Below, one piece after another: positions 32,594-41,190 of a stretch of 63,059 nt of DNA. The stretch is taken from NCBI GenBank assembly GCA_016196225.1, contig JACPXZ010000017.1, positions 1-63,059 on the forward strand. The letters are read 5' to 3'. Numbering within the stretch: position 1 is the first letter of the stretch; each line of letters begins with the position of its first letter. Made by a program: the position numbers and the translations under genes. This stretch comes from Candidatus Peregrinibacteria bacterium. Its GTDB lineage: Bacteria > Patescibacteriota > Gracilibacteria > Peribacterales > Peribacteraceae. The notes below the pieces were generated by a model. It worked only from the letters and a program-made list of their open reading frames with translations, was not told the DNA's origin and ran no database searches.

Positions 32594-33982
32594 ATGTGCG
32601 CAAAGCGCTCTTTGCAGAGGAATTTCTTTCTCCTGTTTATCATTGGTCTGGTCTTGGGAAGCAGTGCACTCGCTGCGACGGAAGGAGCTGCGACTGAAAC
32701 AGGAGTACATTCCTATGCTTCTACGCTCTTCTGGATGGCGATCTTGCTCCTCTTTGGGAAATTTGCCAGCCTCGTGGAGAGAATCGGACAGCCGTCGGTG
32801 CTTGGAGAACTCGTAATCGGCGTTGCTCTTGGGAATCTGACATTACTCGGGATAACCGCATTTGAATCTGCTGAGGCCGATCCGCTTCTCCGCTTCCTCG
32901 CGGAATTGGGTGTCATCATCCTGCTTTTCCAGATTGGACTGGAGTCAAACATCCAGAAGATGGGAAAGGTGGGTATTCCTGCATTCCTTGTGGCGGCTGT
33001 CGGAGTTGTCGTGCCGTTCGTGCTCGGCACCTACGTTGTGGGTCCGTATCTACTCCCTGGTCTCACATCCCAAGCGTATCTCTTCCTTGGCGCGGCACTC
33101 ACTGCCACATCCGTCGGCATCACTGCTCGTGTATTCAAAGATCTGGGTAAACTCCAAACGCCGGAGGCACAGATTGTTCTCGGGGCGGCAGTCATCGATG
33201 ATGTCATTGGTCTCGTGATTCTGGCTGTCGTGTCCGCGATAGCAACGGCGGGAACCGTGAGTGCCGGTGTCATCGCCCTCATTACGGGGAAGGCAGTGTT
33301 CTTCCTCATCGGCTCTATCGTTCTTGGTGTCCTTCTCGCTCCATGGCTGGGATGGATTTTTTCAACAATCCATACGGGTGTTGGCATGAAATTCACGCTC
33401 GCCATTACTTTCGGTCTCTTGCTCGCCGCCGCAGCACAAGAGATCGGACTCGCCCCGATTGTTGGAGCGTTCGCAGCAGGCTTGGTCCTCGACCCTGTCC
33501 ATTTCCGGTACTTCCAAGACTTCCATGTCGTGGATGACGTGCGGGCGGCGATCAAAGGCAGCGATCCTGCCCTTCAAAGGAGAGTACAAGAAGCAATTAA
33601 ACCCCATGCAGAACGCCACATCGAGTACCTCATCGAACCCTTAGGGCATTTCCTCGTGCCGCTCTTCTTTGTGATGACGGGCATGAGCGTGAACCTTCTC
33701 ACACTCTTCGATCCATCAATCATTCTCGTCGCTCTCGGAGTCACCATAGTAGCGTTCGTCGGTAAAATCGTGGCAGGTTTGGCGGCGGGGAAAAGGGCAA
33801 GGAAATGGCTCGTTGGCTGGGGCATGGTACCGCGCGGTGAAGTCGGTCTCATCTTTGCAACAATCGGCAGAGGATTAGGTGTTGTGACAGATGAGTTGTT
33901 CTCGGTAATCGTGATCGTCGTCATTCTTACGACGCTCTTAACGCCGCCTATTCTTGCATTCCAGTTGAGAGGAACGAAATGA
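32594..33982 (+). CDS. CPA2 family monovalent cation/proton antiporter
   Basis: A 462-residue protein with an N-terminal signal-like helix (FFLLFIIGLVLGSSALA) and 12-13 helices of the Na+/H+ or K+/H+ exchanger fold. The transport motif GAAVIDDVIGLVIL contains the paired Asp of electrogenic CPA2 members. FGKFASLVERIGQPSVLGEL and MVPRGEVGLIFATIGRGLG are also typical. No KTN/RCK regulatory domain is attached. It is the leftmost module of the tRNA-Gly(UCC) array, preceded by E element copy 1. Confidence 0.88.
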   Translation: MCAKRSLQRNFFLLFIIGLVLGSSALAATEGAATETGVHSYASTLFWMAILLLFGKFASLVERIGQPSVLGELVIGVALGNLTLLGITAFESAEADPLLRFLAELGVIILLFQIGLESNIQKMGKVGIPAFLVAAVGVVVPFVLGTYVVGPYLLPGLTSQAYLFLGAALTATSVGITARVFKDLGKLQTPEAQIVLGAAVIDDVIGLVILAVVSAIATAGTVSAGVIALITGKAVFFLIGSIVLGVLLAPWLGWIFSTIHTGVGMKFTLAITFGLLLAAAAQEIGLAPIVGAFAAGLVLDPVHFRYFQDFHVVDDVRAAIKGSDPALQRRVQEAIKPHAERHIEYLIEPLGHFLVPLFFVMTGMSVNLLTLFDPSIILVALGVTIVAFVGKIVAGLAAGKRARKWLVGWGMVPRGEVGLIFATIGRGLGVVTDELFSVIVIVVILTTLLTPPILAFQLRGTK

Positions 33983-34058
33983 CTTTCTAATATTGCAATG
34001 AGTTGTATTTCCGATTATCAGTACAAGAAAATTTGTCTTGAATAAACCATGAATCAGA

Positions 34059-34122
34059 TGGAGCTGGTACCTGGAAATTATTACAACTATGATGCGTCCG
34101 ACTAGGAGCCTATGTCCATAAG
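34059..34122. repeat. Degenerate tRNA-Gly 3' end plus short E element
   Basis: TGGAGCTGGTACCTGGAA then ATTATTACAAC (34059-34087) closely matches the copy at 37890. It is followed by GCGTCCGACTAGGAGCC and TATGTCCATAAGG, the right half of the E element. The MFS gene follows about 80 bases later. The surrounding gap (33983-34205) holds nothing else that I can identify. Confidence 0.65.
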
Positions 34123-34205
34123 GTTTTCGGGCGTCTGAGCGAAGAAAAGATAGAGCTTACTTCCACAATCGCACACGTTTGGCCGATTCAGGATACATTG
34201 ATAAC

Positions 34206-35381
34206 ATGGCCTCAATGATGCACCTTCCCACTTTCCTCAAAGTTTTTTATACGTACCAATTCCTGCATGATTTCATTTTGATATATGCAGTAGATAAATT
34301 GTTTTTTGTACAAAACGGTATTTCTCTAACACAAGTTGCCACGTTACTTTCTATTTGGGCGGCAGCTTCTTTCTTACTTGAGATTCCGACTGGTGTACTG
34401 GCAGACAAATGGAATAGGCGTTCCATGTTGATATTGGGAAGTTTATTTTATGCCGTGTGTTACAGCATTTGGCTCTTGTATCCGACATTTGAATGGTTTT
34501 TGATTGGTTTTATTTTTCGCTCTCTTGCCTCCACCTTCTCCAGTGGAACTTTGCAGGCATATACCTACGATTTCCTAACAATTCATAAAAGGCAGGACTT
34601 GTTTGAGCAGATTTGGGGCAGAGGGCGAGCCTTTAATTTGGCAGGTCTGGCACTAGGTTGGGTCTTTGGTGGCATCGTCAGCGAGTATTCGTACTGGTGG
34701 GTATTAGTGCTTTCTGCTGGCGCAGGTGTCGCTACCACTATTGCTGCGTTTTTCTTTCCGAACATTCAGAAACAAGTGCCGCTTAATGAACCGAATCCTT
34801 TTCATTTTCTTCGTGAGGGTCTTGCTTATGCATTTACCCATCGCGTCATTCTCAATGTGTTTTTGTATACTGCCATTGTCAGGTCGTCGTATGCAGTCAT
34901 AGATGAATATTGGCCTATTTTGTTCCAGCAATATGGCATGCCAAACACAGTTCTTGGCATTTCAGTAGCTGTTGCCAGTCTCTGTGGCGGCTTCGCAGGT
35001 ACGAATGCTCATCGGTTCAAAAAACAGCCGTGGAACATTCTTAATCAAGCTACGCTTTATATGAGTGTGGTATTGATTGCCACAGCATTTGTAAAATCTG
35101 CTTTCATCATCATATTTCTTCTGACTTTTGAGGTAGTTTTGGGAGTAACAAGCGTTTTGGCCGAAGGTGTCATTCAGCGAAATGTTGCGCAGCATCAGCG
35201 AGCAACGATGGCATCCGTGAATGCCATGTTTGTAGAAGTGGCCATTGTGACTGGTCTCATGTTTGGCTTTATATCAGATAAGGTGGGCATTCAATATGGC
35301 TACGGGTTCTTTGGCATCTTTATCTTGATGTATTTGGTAGCGCAGTACTTCGTTAATCCAAGAAAATTAATTTCTGCGTAG
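34206..35381 (+). CDS. Major facilitator superfamily transporter
   Basis: A 391-residue protein of 12 helices. The loop after helix 2 carries LEIPTGVLADKWNRRSML, the MFS motif A variant, and helix 4 has FIFRSLASTFSSGTLQAYTYDFL. It resembles single-polypeptide drug or metabolite exporters. Its DNA is clearly richer in A and T than that of its neighbours, which suggests acquisition. I start at the ATG giving MASMMHLPTF; a TTG-started frame begins 27 bases earlier. It is a single-gene module between att-like repeats. Confidence 0.85.
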   Translation: MASMMHLPTFLKVFYTYQFLHDFILIYAVDKLFFVQNGISLTQVATLLSIWAAASFLLEIPTGVLADKWNRRSMLILGSLFYAVCYSIWLLYPTFEWFLIGFIFRSLASTFSSGTLQAYTYDFLTIHKRQDLFEQIWGRGRAFNLAGLALGWVFGGIVSEYSYWWVLVLSAGAGVATTIAAFFFPNIQKQVPLNEPNPFHFLREGLAYAFTHRVILNVFLYTAIVRSSYAVIDEYWPILFQQYGMPNTVLGISVAVASLCGGFAGTNAHRFKKQPWNILNQATLYMSVVLIATAFVKSAFIIIFLLTFEVVLGVTSVLAEGVIQRNVAQHQRATMASVNAMFVEVAIVTGLMFGFISDKVGIQYGYGFFGIFILMYLVAQYFVNPRKLISA

Positions 35382-35404
35382 CAAAAGGGTGGGTGTCTTT
35401 AAAA

Positions 35405-35545
35405 GCCAGACTACGTGCTCTGGCGCTTCCGACTTCGTCCATTGGGCTACGAGGGACAGGTCATCCGGCAGCCTTCGTGAACTTATTATAAAAGCTGGCC
35501 TGCCGGCCGTAGCTCCTCCGCAGAGGAGCGAAGGCTGGAGCGGGT
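35405..35545. repeat. R2 hairpin repeat, copy 1
   Basis: A 141-base repeat matching 41474-41616. It contains the hairpin GCCAGA/TCTGGC, then a long hairpin closed by CAGCCTTCG/CGAAGGCTG with an inner stem GCTCCTC/GAGGAGC. The right arm ends at TGG of a degenerate tRNA-Gly end (35536-35565: TGGAGCGGGTTACTGGAA then TTTATTACAACC), whereas copy 2 abuts the intact tRNA-Gly(UCC). The layout parallels R1, though the sequence is different. Confidence 0.85.
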
Positions 35546-35565
35546 TACTGGAATTTATTACAACC
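35536..35565. repeat. Degenerate tRNA-Gly 3'-end (att-like) copy 4
   Basis: TGGAGCGGGT is identical to the 3' acceptor complement of tRNA-Gly(UCC) for ten bases, then decays into TACTGGAATTTATTACAACC. It overlaps the end of R2 copy 1. The small coiled-coil gene follows 47 bases later. Confidence 0.65.
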
Positions 35566-35612
35566 ACAACAGTCACTTGTTTGTAGAGAAAGTATCATTA
35601 TGATAATGAGCA

Positions 35613-35867
35613 ATGAATGGTTCTGCACCAGTGACACAGGGAGATATGAAGGTCGTGAAGGATGATATTCGGTTGATAAAGGATGATATTCGGTTGATAA
35701 AGGATGATGTGCAAAGAATAGAGAAGAAATTCGATCAGAAGTTCGAGAGACTTTACGAGGCGGATGATCAGATTCTGACTGTTCTTACAAATATGGATAA
35801 GCGCCTTATGGGCAAGGTTGAAGACCATGAAAAACGTATTGTTCGTCTGGAGGAGGCAGTGGCATAG
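35613..35867 (+). CDS. Small coiled-coil protein with tandem repeat
   Basis: An 84-residue, highly charged coiled-coil protein. Near the N-terminus a 7-residue unit (IRLIKDD) is repeated, encoded by a perfect 21-base tandem repeat at about 35655-35705. The rest keeps heptads (RIEKKFDQKFERLYEADDQ). It has no signal peptide. It resembles the helical proteins at 12581 and 41723 in size, charge and placement, but lacks their VLLEHMQG motif. It is a one-gene module of the array. Confidence 0.65.
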   Translation: MNGSAPVTQGDMKVVKDDIRLIKDDIRLIKDDVQRIEKKFDQKFERLYEADDQILTVLTNMDKRLMGKVEDHEKRIVRLEEAVA

Positions 35868-35942
35868 CGTTAATTTCATCTCGAAAGGGACCCTTTGGAT
35901 TTGGGAGTTAGTATCCAGATGAAAAGGATTCTGATTCTTCAA

Positions 35943-36065
35943 TTATTTTCCAGTCCGATCCAATTCTTCGCCAGCCCATGCGACTATTTTGGACAATGGA
36001 TGTCCACTTTTCTGGGCAAGGGCCTCCAGTTTTTTGTGTATCTCCCATGGAATATACGAGCCCAT
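35943..36065 (-). CDS. Truncated ribbon-helix-helix-like small protein
   Basis: 40 residues: MGSYIPWEIHKKLEALAQKS then GHPLSKIVAWAGEELDRTGK. The pattern of a strand followed by two helices is like the C-terminal half of CopG/RHH antitoxins. The frame continues upstream only as far as the IS1595 inverted repeat at 36087, so the gene was probably cut by the insertion. No partner toxin is adjacent. Confidence 0.4.
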   Translation of the reverse strand: MGSYIPWEIHKKLEALAQKSGHPLSKIVAWAGEELDRTGK

Positions 36066-36086
36066 TCCGGCACCAGTGACGATAGA

Positions 36087-36922
36087 GGGGACTACACCAG
36101 ATATGAGTTGGTGAAAATGAGAGAATGTGGCCTCCACTTCTTCTTTTTCACCCATTATGTCTGCAAGAACAATTTTCTGTCGGTTTTGTGGGGCGGCCGG
36201 TGCGCATCGTTTCGGGAAAGATCGACGACACCGTCAGCGCTACCAGTGTTCGCATTGCTCCAAAGTCTTTCTTCGGAGGACCAACACGGTGAAGAGTGGG
36301 AGTCATCTCTCTGATCGTCAATGGGAGATGGCCATGAAGCTGTTTGCGACAAGGGCTGGTATGTCTGCTGCAGACCTGAGCAGGGTGCTCGGCATCAATC
36401 CGAAGACCGCACAGAAGCTCAACAGAATCTTCCGACATGTCGTCCAGGGATTGCGACCCCACCGTATTCCCGGTGTCTCAGAGTGGGATGAGAGTACCTT
36501 TAGCACGCAATGGGTACTGGGAGGTGTCTCGAGAGACTCGAAGCAGTGCCTGCTCGAATGCATCCCAGACCGACGTGAAGACACGATGTGTCCCCGCGTA
36601 CTGCGAGCGGCAGGACCGGGGGGCTCGTCTTCACCGATGAGCATCTGGGCTACAACGGTCTCTATCGTCACATGACGGTCTGCCACAGCAGGGAGTTCGT
36701 GAACAGTGATGCACGCTTCGTCCACACGAATACCCAGGAGGGTATCTGGGGTCACTGCAAGACCTTGTCGTGGCACATCTACCGTGGCTTCCCCAAGGCT
36801 TCCTTACCCCAATTTCTGTCGGAATGCATGTTTCGCTACAATATTCGCATCTACTCTACGAGAGTCTCCGTTCTTTCTGCCCTTCTCTCTCGAAAAACCA
36901 ACTCATATCTGGTGTAGTCCCC
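36087..36922 (+). mobile_element. IS1595-family insertion sequence
   Basis: Perfect 26-base inverted repeats lie at 36087-36112 (GGGGACTACACCAGATATGA then GTTGGT) and at 36897-36922. They enclose a transposase with an ISXO2-type DDE domain and N-terminal zinc ribbon. I see no clear target duplication. The element is 836 bases, somewhat short for the family, and its transposase frame is broken. Confidence 0.88.
36157..36917 (+). pseudogene. IS1595 transposase, frameshifted
   Basis: The N-terminal zinc ribbon (CRFCGAAGAHRF...YQCSHCSKVFLRR) and first half through EWDEST are in one frame. The catalytic remainder (GGLVFTDEHLGYNGLYRHMT, then NTQEGIWGHCKTLSWHIYRG) is in another. The switch falls within about 36590-36625, near a run of six G. 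Either the gene is dead, a single-base error exists, or ribosomal frameshifting on the G-run joins the halves. Both inverted repeats are intact, so the insertion is probably recent. Confidence 0.85.
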
Positions 36923-37037
36923 CATGTGCGTGCAGGGTAGAGCTTTTATGGTAGTGTGAAAAGGGAAAATTTGTGCTCATGCCTGTGCGTGCGACGGCGG
37001 ACAGCCTTCGCCTCGCAGATCATTCCAGTTCTTTGGC

Positions 37038-37066
37038 TGAAGCTCTAAACCGAAGGTTATTAGAAC
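37038..37066. repeat. Degenerate tRNA-Gly 3'-end (att-like) copy 5
   Basis: TGAAGCTCTAAACCGAAGG then TTATTAGAAC, most like the copies at 6409 and 7664. It lies 17-180 bases beyond the IS. The rest of the gap (36923-37037) holds no gene that I can support. Confidence 0.5.
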
Positions 37067-37105
37067 CGTTTGGGAGATTAAGAGGTGTGTCCTGTGAAGA
37101 GCGTA

Positions 37106-37807
37106 CTACTTCTTTGTAGCTTTAAGAATCGTTTGTAGCATCTGGCGACTCTGTATTCCAGTGGAGCAAAACACACGAAAACCATTATTCGAGAGGGGCA
37201 TAGAATCAACAAGGTGATGCAGACGTGTCTCCCATAATTCAGGGTTATCAGGATATGGGTCGACACAGGTAACCTGGTCTCCGTCCAACTCCTGAATGAG
37301 AACGCAATGTGAGGTACGATTATTCTTAGCACACCTTATGCTTTCCAATGCATGATTAGCATACGAAACCATAATATCATTCCCCTGCAGGATGTTTTTT
37401 CGTACAAATCCAGTAATATCCCCAATGGTATCGGGGGAAATGTACTGACTTCTCAGATCAATTTTTTTTCTACGAAAGAACGAATTGAGTGTTTTTACAA
37501 TGGAATGAGCTCCATATGTTTTCAACTTTTTTGATCGTGATGTCTTGATATCCTCGTAAAAAGCTTCTGCGTAATCTTTTGGTATCACAAGCCCCATTGC
37601 TTTTCCTATGGTTCCTTGCGGGAAAAGAGGTAGATTTCTTCTATAGAGAATCATCTGAATGCATGCAGGTACACAGCAATAATCTTTCTGAAAAAAGGGG
37701 ATGTACATTGGTTCGATTGCGACGCGTGACGATTCCTGTTCCGAATTCATGTGTTCAGTCATTAGTGTGCTAAGAAAGGAAAGCGGCTCAGGATAGGCAA
37801 AAAACAT
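37106..37807 (-). CDS. Papain-fold (C39-like) cysteine peptidase-like protein
   Basis: A 233-residue protein. The segment FQKDYCCVPACIQMILYRR resembles the catalytic Cys helix of C39/papain-like peptidases. SHCVLIQEL and VTCVDPYPDN supply a plausible His and Asp/Asn. The middle holds VRKNILQGNDIMVSYANH. No transporter or signal peptide is attached, so it acts in the cytosol or is exported by an unknown route. It is a single-gene module oriented against most of its array neighbours. The start is uncertain because several Met codons lie within the first 20. Confidence 0.65.
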   Translation of the reverse strand: MFFAYPEPLSFLSTLMTEHMNSEQESSRVAIEPMYIPFFQKDYCCVPACIQMILYRRNLPLFPQGTIGKAMGLVIPKDYAEAFYEDIKTSRSKKLKTYGAHSIVKTLNSFFRRKKIDLRSQYISPDTIGDITGFVRKNILQGNDIMVSYANHALESIRCAKNNRTSHCVLIQELDGDQVTCVDPYPDNPELWETRLHHLVDSMPLSNNGFRVFCSTGIQSRQMLQTILKATKK

Positions 37808-37889
37808 ACTAATAGCAATAAGTTAAGTTCGATTCCGCTTATGGTCATGCAAAATCAGCCTCTATTTAGCGAATGAAAACAAAATTTGG

Positions 37890-37987
37890 TGGAGCGGGTA
37901 CCTGGAAATTATTACAACCGCTTGCCCGGCGTAGCCCGGATGGCAAAGTCGGGTGATGGGTGTGTCTAGGAGTTTGTGTCCTTGAGG
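37890..37987. repeat. Degenerate tRNA-Gly 3' end plus full E element
   Basis: TGGAGCGGGTACCTGGAA then ATTATTACAAC (37890-37918); the first 11 bases are identical to the tRNA-Gly(UCC) 3' end complement. Then CTTGCCCGGCGTAGCCCGG, ATGGCAAAGTCGGGTGATGG and GTCTAGGAGTTTGTGTCC. The E part can fold as CCCG...GCC/GGC...CGGG. This is the most complete copy of the composite. The gap between 37808 and here has no other feature. Confidence 0.75.
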
Positions 37988-38014
37988 TAATCAATACATT
38001 GATACAATAAGAAC

Positions 38015-38569
38015 ATGTCTATACCAGCGGAAAATCGTTTAGAATGTCCTCAAGATATGAAACTCGTAGGACCATCATTGGAGTACAAGAAAAGTTTTGA
38101 GGAAGCCATCGAGGAATTACGAAAAACCGGAGATCGTATGGGTCTATGGGAAGACATCGGTTCTCCAAAAAACATTGAGGAGTACATCCGTCTTCGAAAA
38201 GACCATTCTCAAGGGAAAGATTTGCCCACAGGATACATTCCATCAACAACCTACTGGCTTCTTGATAATGGAAAAGTGGTTGGTGAAGTGCATGTTCGTC
38301 ATCAACTCACAGAACACCTTCGCAACGAAGGAGGACATATCGGCTACTGGATCAGACCAACTAAACGTCAACAGGGATATGGTAAAAAGATTCTTGAACT
38401 TGCTCTTGAGAAAGCAAGGGATCTGGGTATCGAGAAAGCATTGGTTACCTGTGATACAACCAATACCGCATCAAAGAGGATCATCGAATCTAATGGTGGT
38501 GTTCTCGAACAAGCAAAAGACCCTCAGGGAAAACCCAAAAAGCTTCTCTATTGGATTGATCTAAAGTAG
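38015..38569 (+). CDS. GNAT family N-acetyltransferase
   Basis: A 184-residue acetyltransferase. The acetyl-CoA loop reads RPTKRQQGYGKKILELALEK (Q/RxxGxG variant), and GEVHVRHQL and HIGYWIRP supply the preceding strands. The C-terminal SKRIIESNGGVLE is typical of GNATs. The acyl acceptor is unknown. It is the first gene after the composite repeat at 37890 and lies 25 bases before the deformylase-like gene. Confidence 0.88.
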   Translation: MSIPAENRLECPQDMKLVGPSLEYKKSFEEAIEELRKTGDRMGLWEDIGSPKNIEEYIRLRKDHSQGKDLPTGYIPSTTYWLLDNGKVVGEVHVRHQLTEHLRNEGGHIGYWIRPTKRQQGYGKKILELALEKARDLGIEKALVTCDTTNTASKRIIESNGGVLEQAKDPQGKPKKLLYWIDLK

Positions 38570-38594
38570 ATCTGCATCCTAGAAGTTTTTGTTC

Positions 38595-39143
38595 ATGAAC
38601 ACTGTACAATCTCATGCCATGAAGAAATGGCTCACTCTCATTGGTGCGTTCGTGGTCGTGATGATCGCACTCTTCATGTTTCTCAAATATCAGAAACAGA
38701 TTGAACTTGGCATTGTCCAAGCCCCAAATGCTATTCTTCACACGTTCAGTGAACCGGTGAATGAGATTGATGAAGAAGTGCAAAAAGTTGCTGTAGAACT
38801 CAAAGAAAAACTCCAGAAGCTGGATCGCAAATGGAGTCTGTTTGGTTTGGGGCTGGCAGCACCGCAGATCGGCTACAGCACTCGCATTATTGGGATAAAG
38901 CGCTCATACGGGGATTATCAGATCATGATCAACCCAGAAGTGGTAGAACAGAAATGGTCTGTTCCGTTTGTGTCCACCTGTTTTAGTCTGAAAGGTTTAC
39001 ACGTTCTTCGTCGCAATCTCTGGATGAAGGTGCGGTATACCGATATCAAAAACAATGGACATGAAGAAATTTTCCGGTGGGGACGTGCGACGGTTCTCCA
39101 GCAGGAGATCGATCATATTAATGGGGTGTTGGTGAGTGATTAG
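38595..39143 (+). CDS. Membrane-anchored peptide deformylase-like protein, altered active site
   Basis: A 182-residue protein. An N-terminal membrane helix (WLTLIGAFVVVMIALFMFL), absent from normal deformylases, precedes a deformylase domain. Motif 1 is GLGLAAPQIG (intact). Motif 2, normally EGCLS, reads STCFSL. Motif 3, normally HExDH, reads QQEIDHING, so the first metal-binding His is Gln. Catalysis by the usual Fe/Zn mechanism looks doubtful. It may be a pseudoenzyme or have a new role at the membrane. It overlaps the convergent adenosine deaminase-like gene by 4 bases. Confidence 0.78.
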   Translation: MNTVQSHAMKKWLTLIGAFVVVMIALFMFLKYQKQIELGIVQAPNAILHTFSEPVNEIDEEVQKVAVELKEKLQKLDRKWSLFGLGLAAPQIGYSTRIIGIKRSYGDYQIMINPEVVEQKWSVPFVSTCFSLKGLHVLRRNLWMKVRYTDIKNNGHEEIFRWGRATVLQQEIDHINGVLVSD

Positions 39144-40210
39144 GAGGATACATCAAATCCTCTCCTTCTAAATTCTTCAAAAATCCATTCTCGTTCCTTG
39201 GCACTGCAAAATGCTCCGAAGATTGCATTGCGACTGAGCGTTTGGACATGATTTATATCAAAATTATATGCCTTGCATGTTTCTACAAAGACATCAGCAA
39301 GGGATGTATGATCCATTGCCGGATCATCCGAATGGAGAGAGACAAGAACGTTACGATCGAGAAGTTCTTGTAAACGCAGGTCTCGCACGTCGTCTATCAC
39401 CATAGAGGCCAAATTGGAAAGAGGACACGATGCAATACGTGTTCTTAGTTGGACCACGTGCTCTATTGCCTCTGGCATGTCAGGAAGTAGTATTGCGTGT
39501 CCCAGTTCATCTGCTCGTAAATCGATCAGTGACGTTATAATATTTTGACGAAGTTTTTCCGGTGTTTTTGCCACCTCTCCTGCATGAACGCAACGGCGAA
39601 GATTTGAACCAAATGTAAGTCGAAATGCGTCGACATGCAACTCTGGCGGATAATCGATCTCATTGCACGCGAGATCAATGGCAACCACGCCCTTGTCCTG
39701 GTATTTCAGCGCTGCTCGTGCAACCTCCGGACCAATCGTAACGTTTTCTCGGCCGATGCATGCGATAAGTTTGACAAGAGTTCCTGTTTTTTCAAAACCT
39801 CTTTGAAGACCGATGAGCGTGTTTTCAATTGCGCCCTCCAATGTGAGTCCTTTTCGTAAATGGTATTGTGGCGCAAAACGTGTTTCAGCGTAAACAAAGT
39901 TTTGGGCAGCCAGATCTCGTACATGCGTTTCCGCGACATCTTGCAATCCTTCCGGGGTCTGCATAAGAGAAATGACAATATCAAATGTACGTAGTAGATG
40001 ATCAAAGTCTCTGGATGTTCGAATGTCCCGACTGTCATCAAATTGAAAGTACGTTTTTAACGCATCGAGCGATTGTTCGGGGATATGTGGAAGAGTGACA
40101 CCATATTCCTGGGCGATGCACCAAATATCCTCCGGGTTGATTGCTCCATCAAGATGCAAGTGCATCTCGATTTTTGGCATATTTTCCAGAAACGTACGGT
40201 CAGGTTTCAT
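39140..40210 (-). CDS. Adenosine deaminase family protein
   Basis: A 356-residue metal-dependent deaminase. Motifs: MHLHLDGAI (zinc ligands), CVHAGEV, LGHAILL and VSLHSDDPAMDHTSL (the family SLNTDDP variant). Homologues deaminate adenosine or adenine for purine salvage. All zinc ligands and the catalytic Glu appear present. It lies in the accessory array, convergent with the deformylase-like gene. Adenine deaminase is an alternative, since the two cannot be told apart by eye. Confidence 0.88.
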   Translation of the reverse strand: MKPDRTFLENMPKIEMHLHLDGAINPEDIWCIAQEYGVTLPHIPEQSLDALKTYFQFDDSRDIRTSRDFDHLLRTFDIVISLMQTPEGLQDVAETHVRDLAAQNFVYAETRFAPQYHLRKGLTLEGAIENTLIGLQRGFEKTGTLVKLIACIGRENVTIGPEVARAALKYQDKGVVAIDLACNEIDYPPELHVDAFRLTFGSNLRRCVHAGEVAKTPEKLRQNIITSLIDLRADELGHAILLPDMPEAIEHVVQLRTRIASCPLSNLASMVIDDVRDLRLQELLDRNVLVSLHSDDPAMDHTSLADVFVETCKAYNFDINHVQTLSRNAIFGAFCSAKEREWIFEEFRRRGFDVSS

Positions 40211-40261
40211 AAAAAGGGAGGAACTGTATCATGTGATGATTGTTTTACAAGGCGCCGATAT

Positions 40262-40324
40262 CCCGGCGTAGCCCGAAGGGCGAAGTCGGGTGATGGGTGG
40301 TTCTAGGAGTTTGTGTCCATGAGG
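40262..40324. repeat. E element copy 3
   Basis: CCCGGCGTAGCCCGAAGGG, CGAAGTCGGGTGATGGGT and TCTAGGAGTTTGTGTCC, then ATGAGG. It has a clear hairpin (CCCG...GCCC-GAA-GGGC...CGGG). The preceding TTTTACAAGG is a weak match to the att-like end. It lies between two minus-strand genes. Confidence 0.7.
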
Positions 40325-40331
40325 ATCGGGG

Positions 40332-40619
40332 TTAATCCTCGGGAGTTGGCTTACATTTTTTGCACGGCCGATATCCCTCCTCAACTGCATCATCCCATGT
40401 GTGAAAGAAAACCCGATTCTCCTTCTTCATACGCATGCCAGACCTACAATCAAGACGTCCAAATATTTTTCCTGGTCTCCAGCCAGCGTATTTTCCCGGA
40501 ATTTCACTAAGAATAATTTCTCCCCCTTTCAGAATCTTATAGAGCTTCTTTCGCGTTTTCCCATGCAAGAAAGAAATGGCTGATGTCTGCTGACTGTCCT
40601 CTTCTTTTGCTTCTGACAC
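40332..40619 (-). CDS. Ada-type metal-binding domain protein
   Basis: A 95-residue protein ending in an Ada-like zinc domain: GKIFGRLDCRSGMRMKKENR, VFFHTWDDAVEEGYRPCKKC. Three of the four usual Cys ligands are present; the second is Ser. The N-terminal half is basic (HGKTRKKLYKILKGGEIIL). Such stand-alone domains are common in Patescibacteria and may bind damaged or specific DNA. A GTG start two bases after the upstream gene's stop is preferred over a TTG-started extension. The same fold, without cysteines, ends ribosomal protein S1 here. Confidence 0.75.
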   Translation of the reverse strand: MSEAKEEDSQQTSAISFLHGKTRKKLYKILKGGEIILSEIPGKYAGWRPGKIFGRLDCRSGMRMKKENRVFFHTWDDAVEEGYRPCKKCKPTPED

Positions 40620-40621
40620 CT

Positions 40622-41146
40622 CTAGCGATCTACGTTTGATATTGATGGACAAAACTGCTGACGAAACAGCGTAAAGATTTCTGCTCGTGCCTGCTCCGTG
40701 AGAGGTTCTAACGATTTTGTTGATTTAGGAGCTTCTCTACTCCACGGTTCTCCTGTCACCATGAGCGTGATAGCTGGTTCATCAATAGGTGCAACAAAAT
40801 GCCAATCATTAAGGTCAACCATTTCGTATCGAGAGCCTGGTTGCATGGTAAGCACCTTATCTATAGGAGGGTTATCGTCACCACCCCCGTGACCAACTCC
40901 CATTTTATATGGTGCAGAACCCGGGAGAAGAAGCATTGCCGATGGCCATGGATGTGGATGAAAGAGTGCCTCTTCCGGCTTACATGGATGAATACGATGG
41001 AGATAGATTCGATAGATATCTCGCCATTGTCTCCAAAGACGTTCAACTCGTGGGGGGTGATAGTTCACATCTTTTCCCACCCAAGCGGATTCATCTTTCA
41101 GAAGCTCGGGGAGTTCCAGCTCTACTTGTTTTAGTACATCCAGCAT
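40622..41146 (-). CDS. Cupin-like hypothetical protein
   Basis: A 174-residue protein. FHPHPWPSAMLLLPGSAPYK, MGVGHGGGDD and DLNDWHFVAPIDEPAITLMV suggest a cupin barrel with two or three histidines as metal ligands. The N-terminal helical part (LWRQWRDIYRIYLHRIHPC) is basic. I do not recognise a named family. It is translationally linked to the downstream Ada-like gene and belongs to a three-gene minus-strand module with the GIY-YIG gene. Confidence 0.6.
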   Translation of the reverse strand: MLDVLKQVELELPELLKDESAWVGKDVNYHPPRVERLWRQWRDIYRIYLHRIHPCKPEEALFHPHPWPSAMLLLPGSAPYKMGVGHGGGDDNPPIDKVLTMQPGSRYEMVDLNDWHFVAPIDEPAITLMVTGEPWSREAPKSTKSLEPLTEQARAEIFTLFRQQFCPSISNVDR

Positions 41147-41190
41147 AGGCGGGGAATAGTATCAGTTGTATTTCCGGTTAACTATCACAT

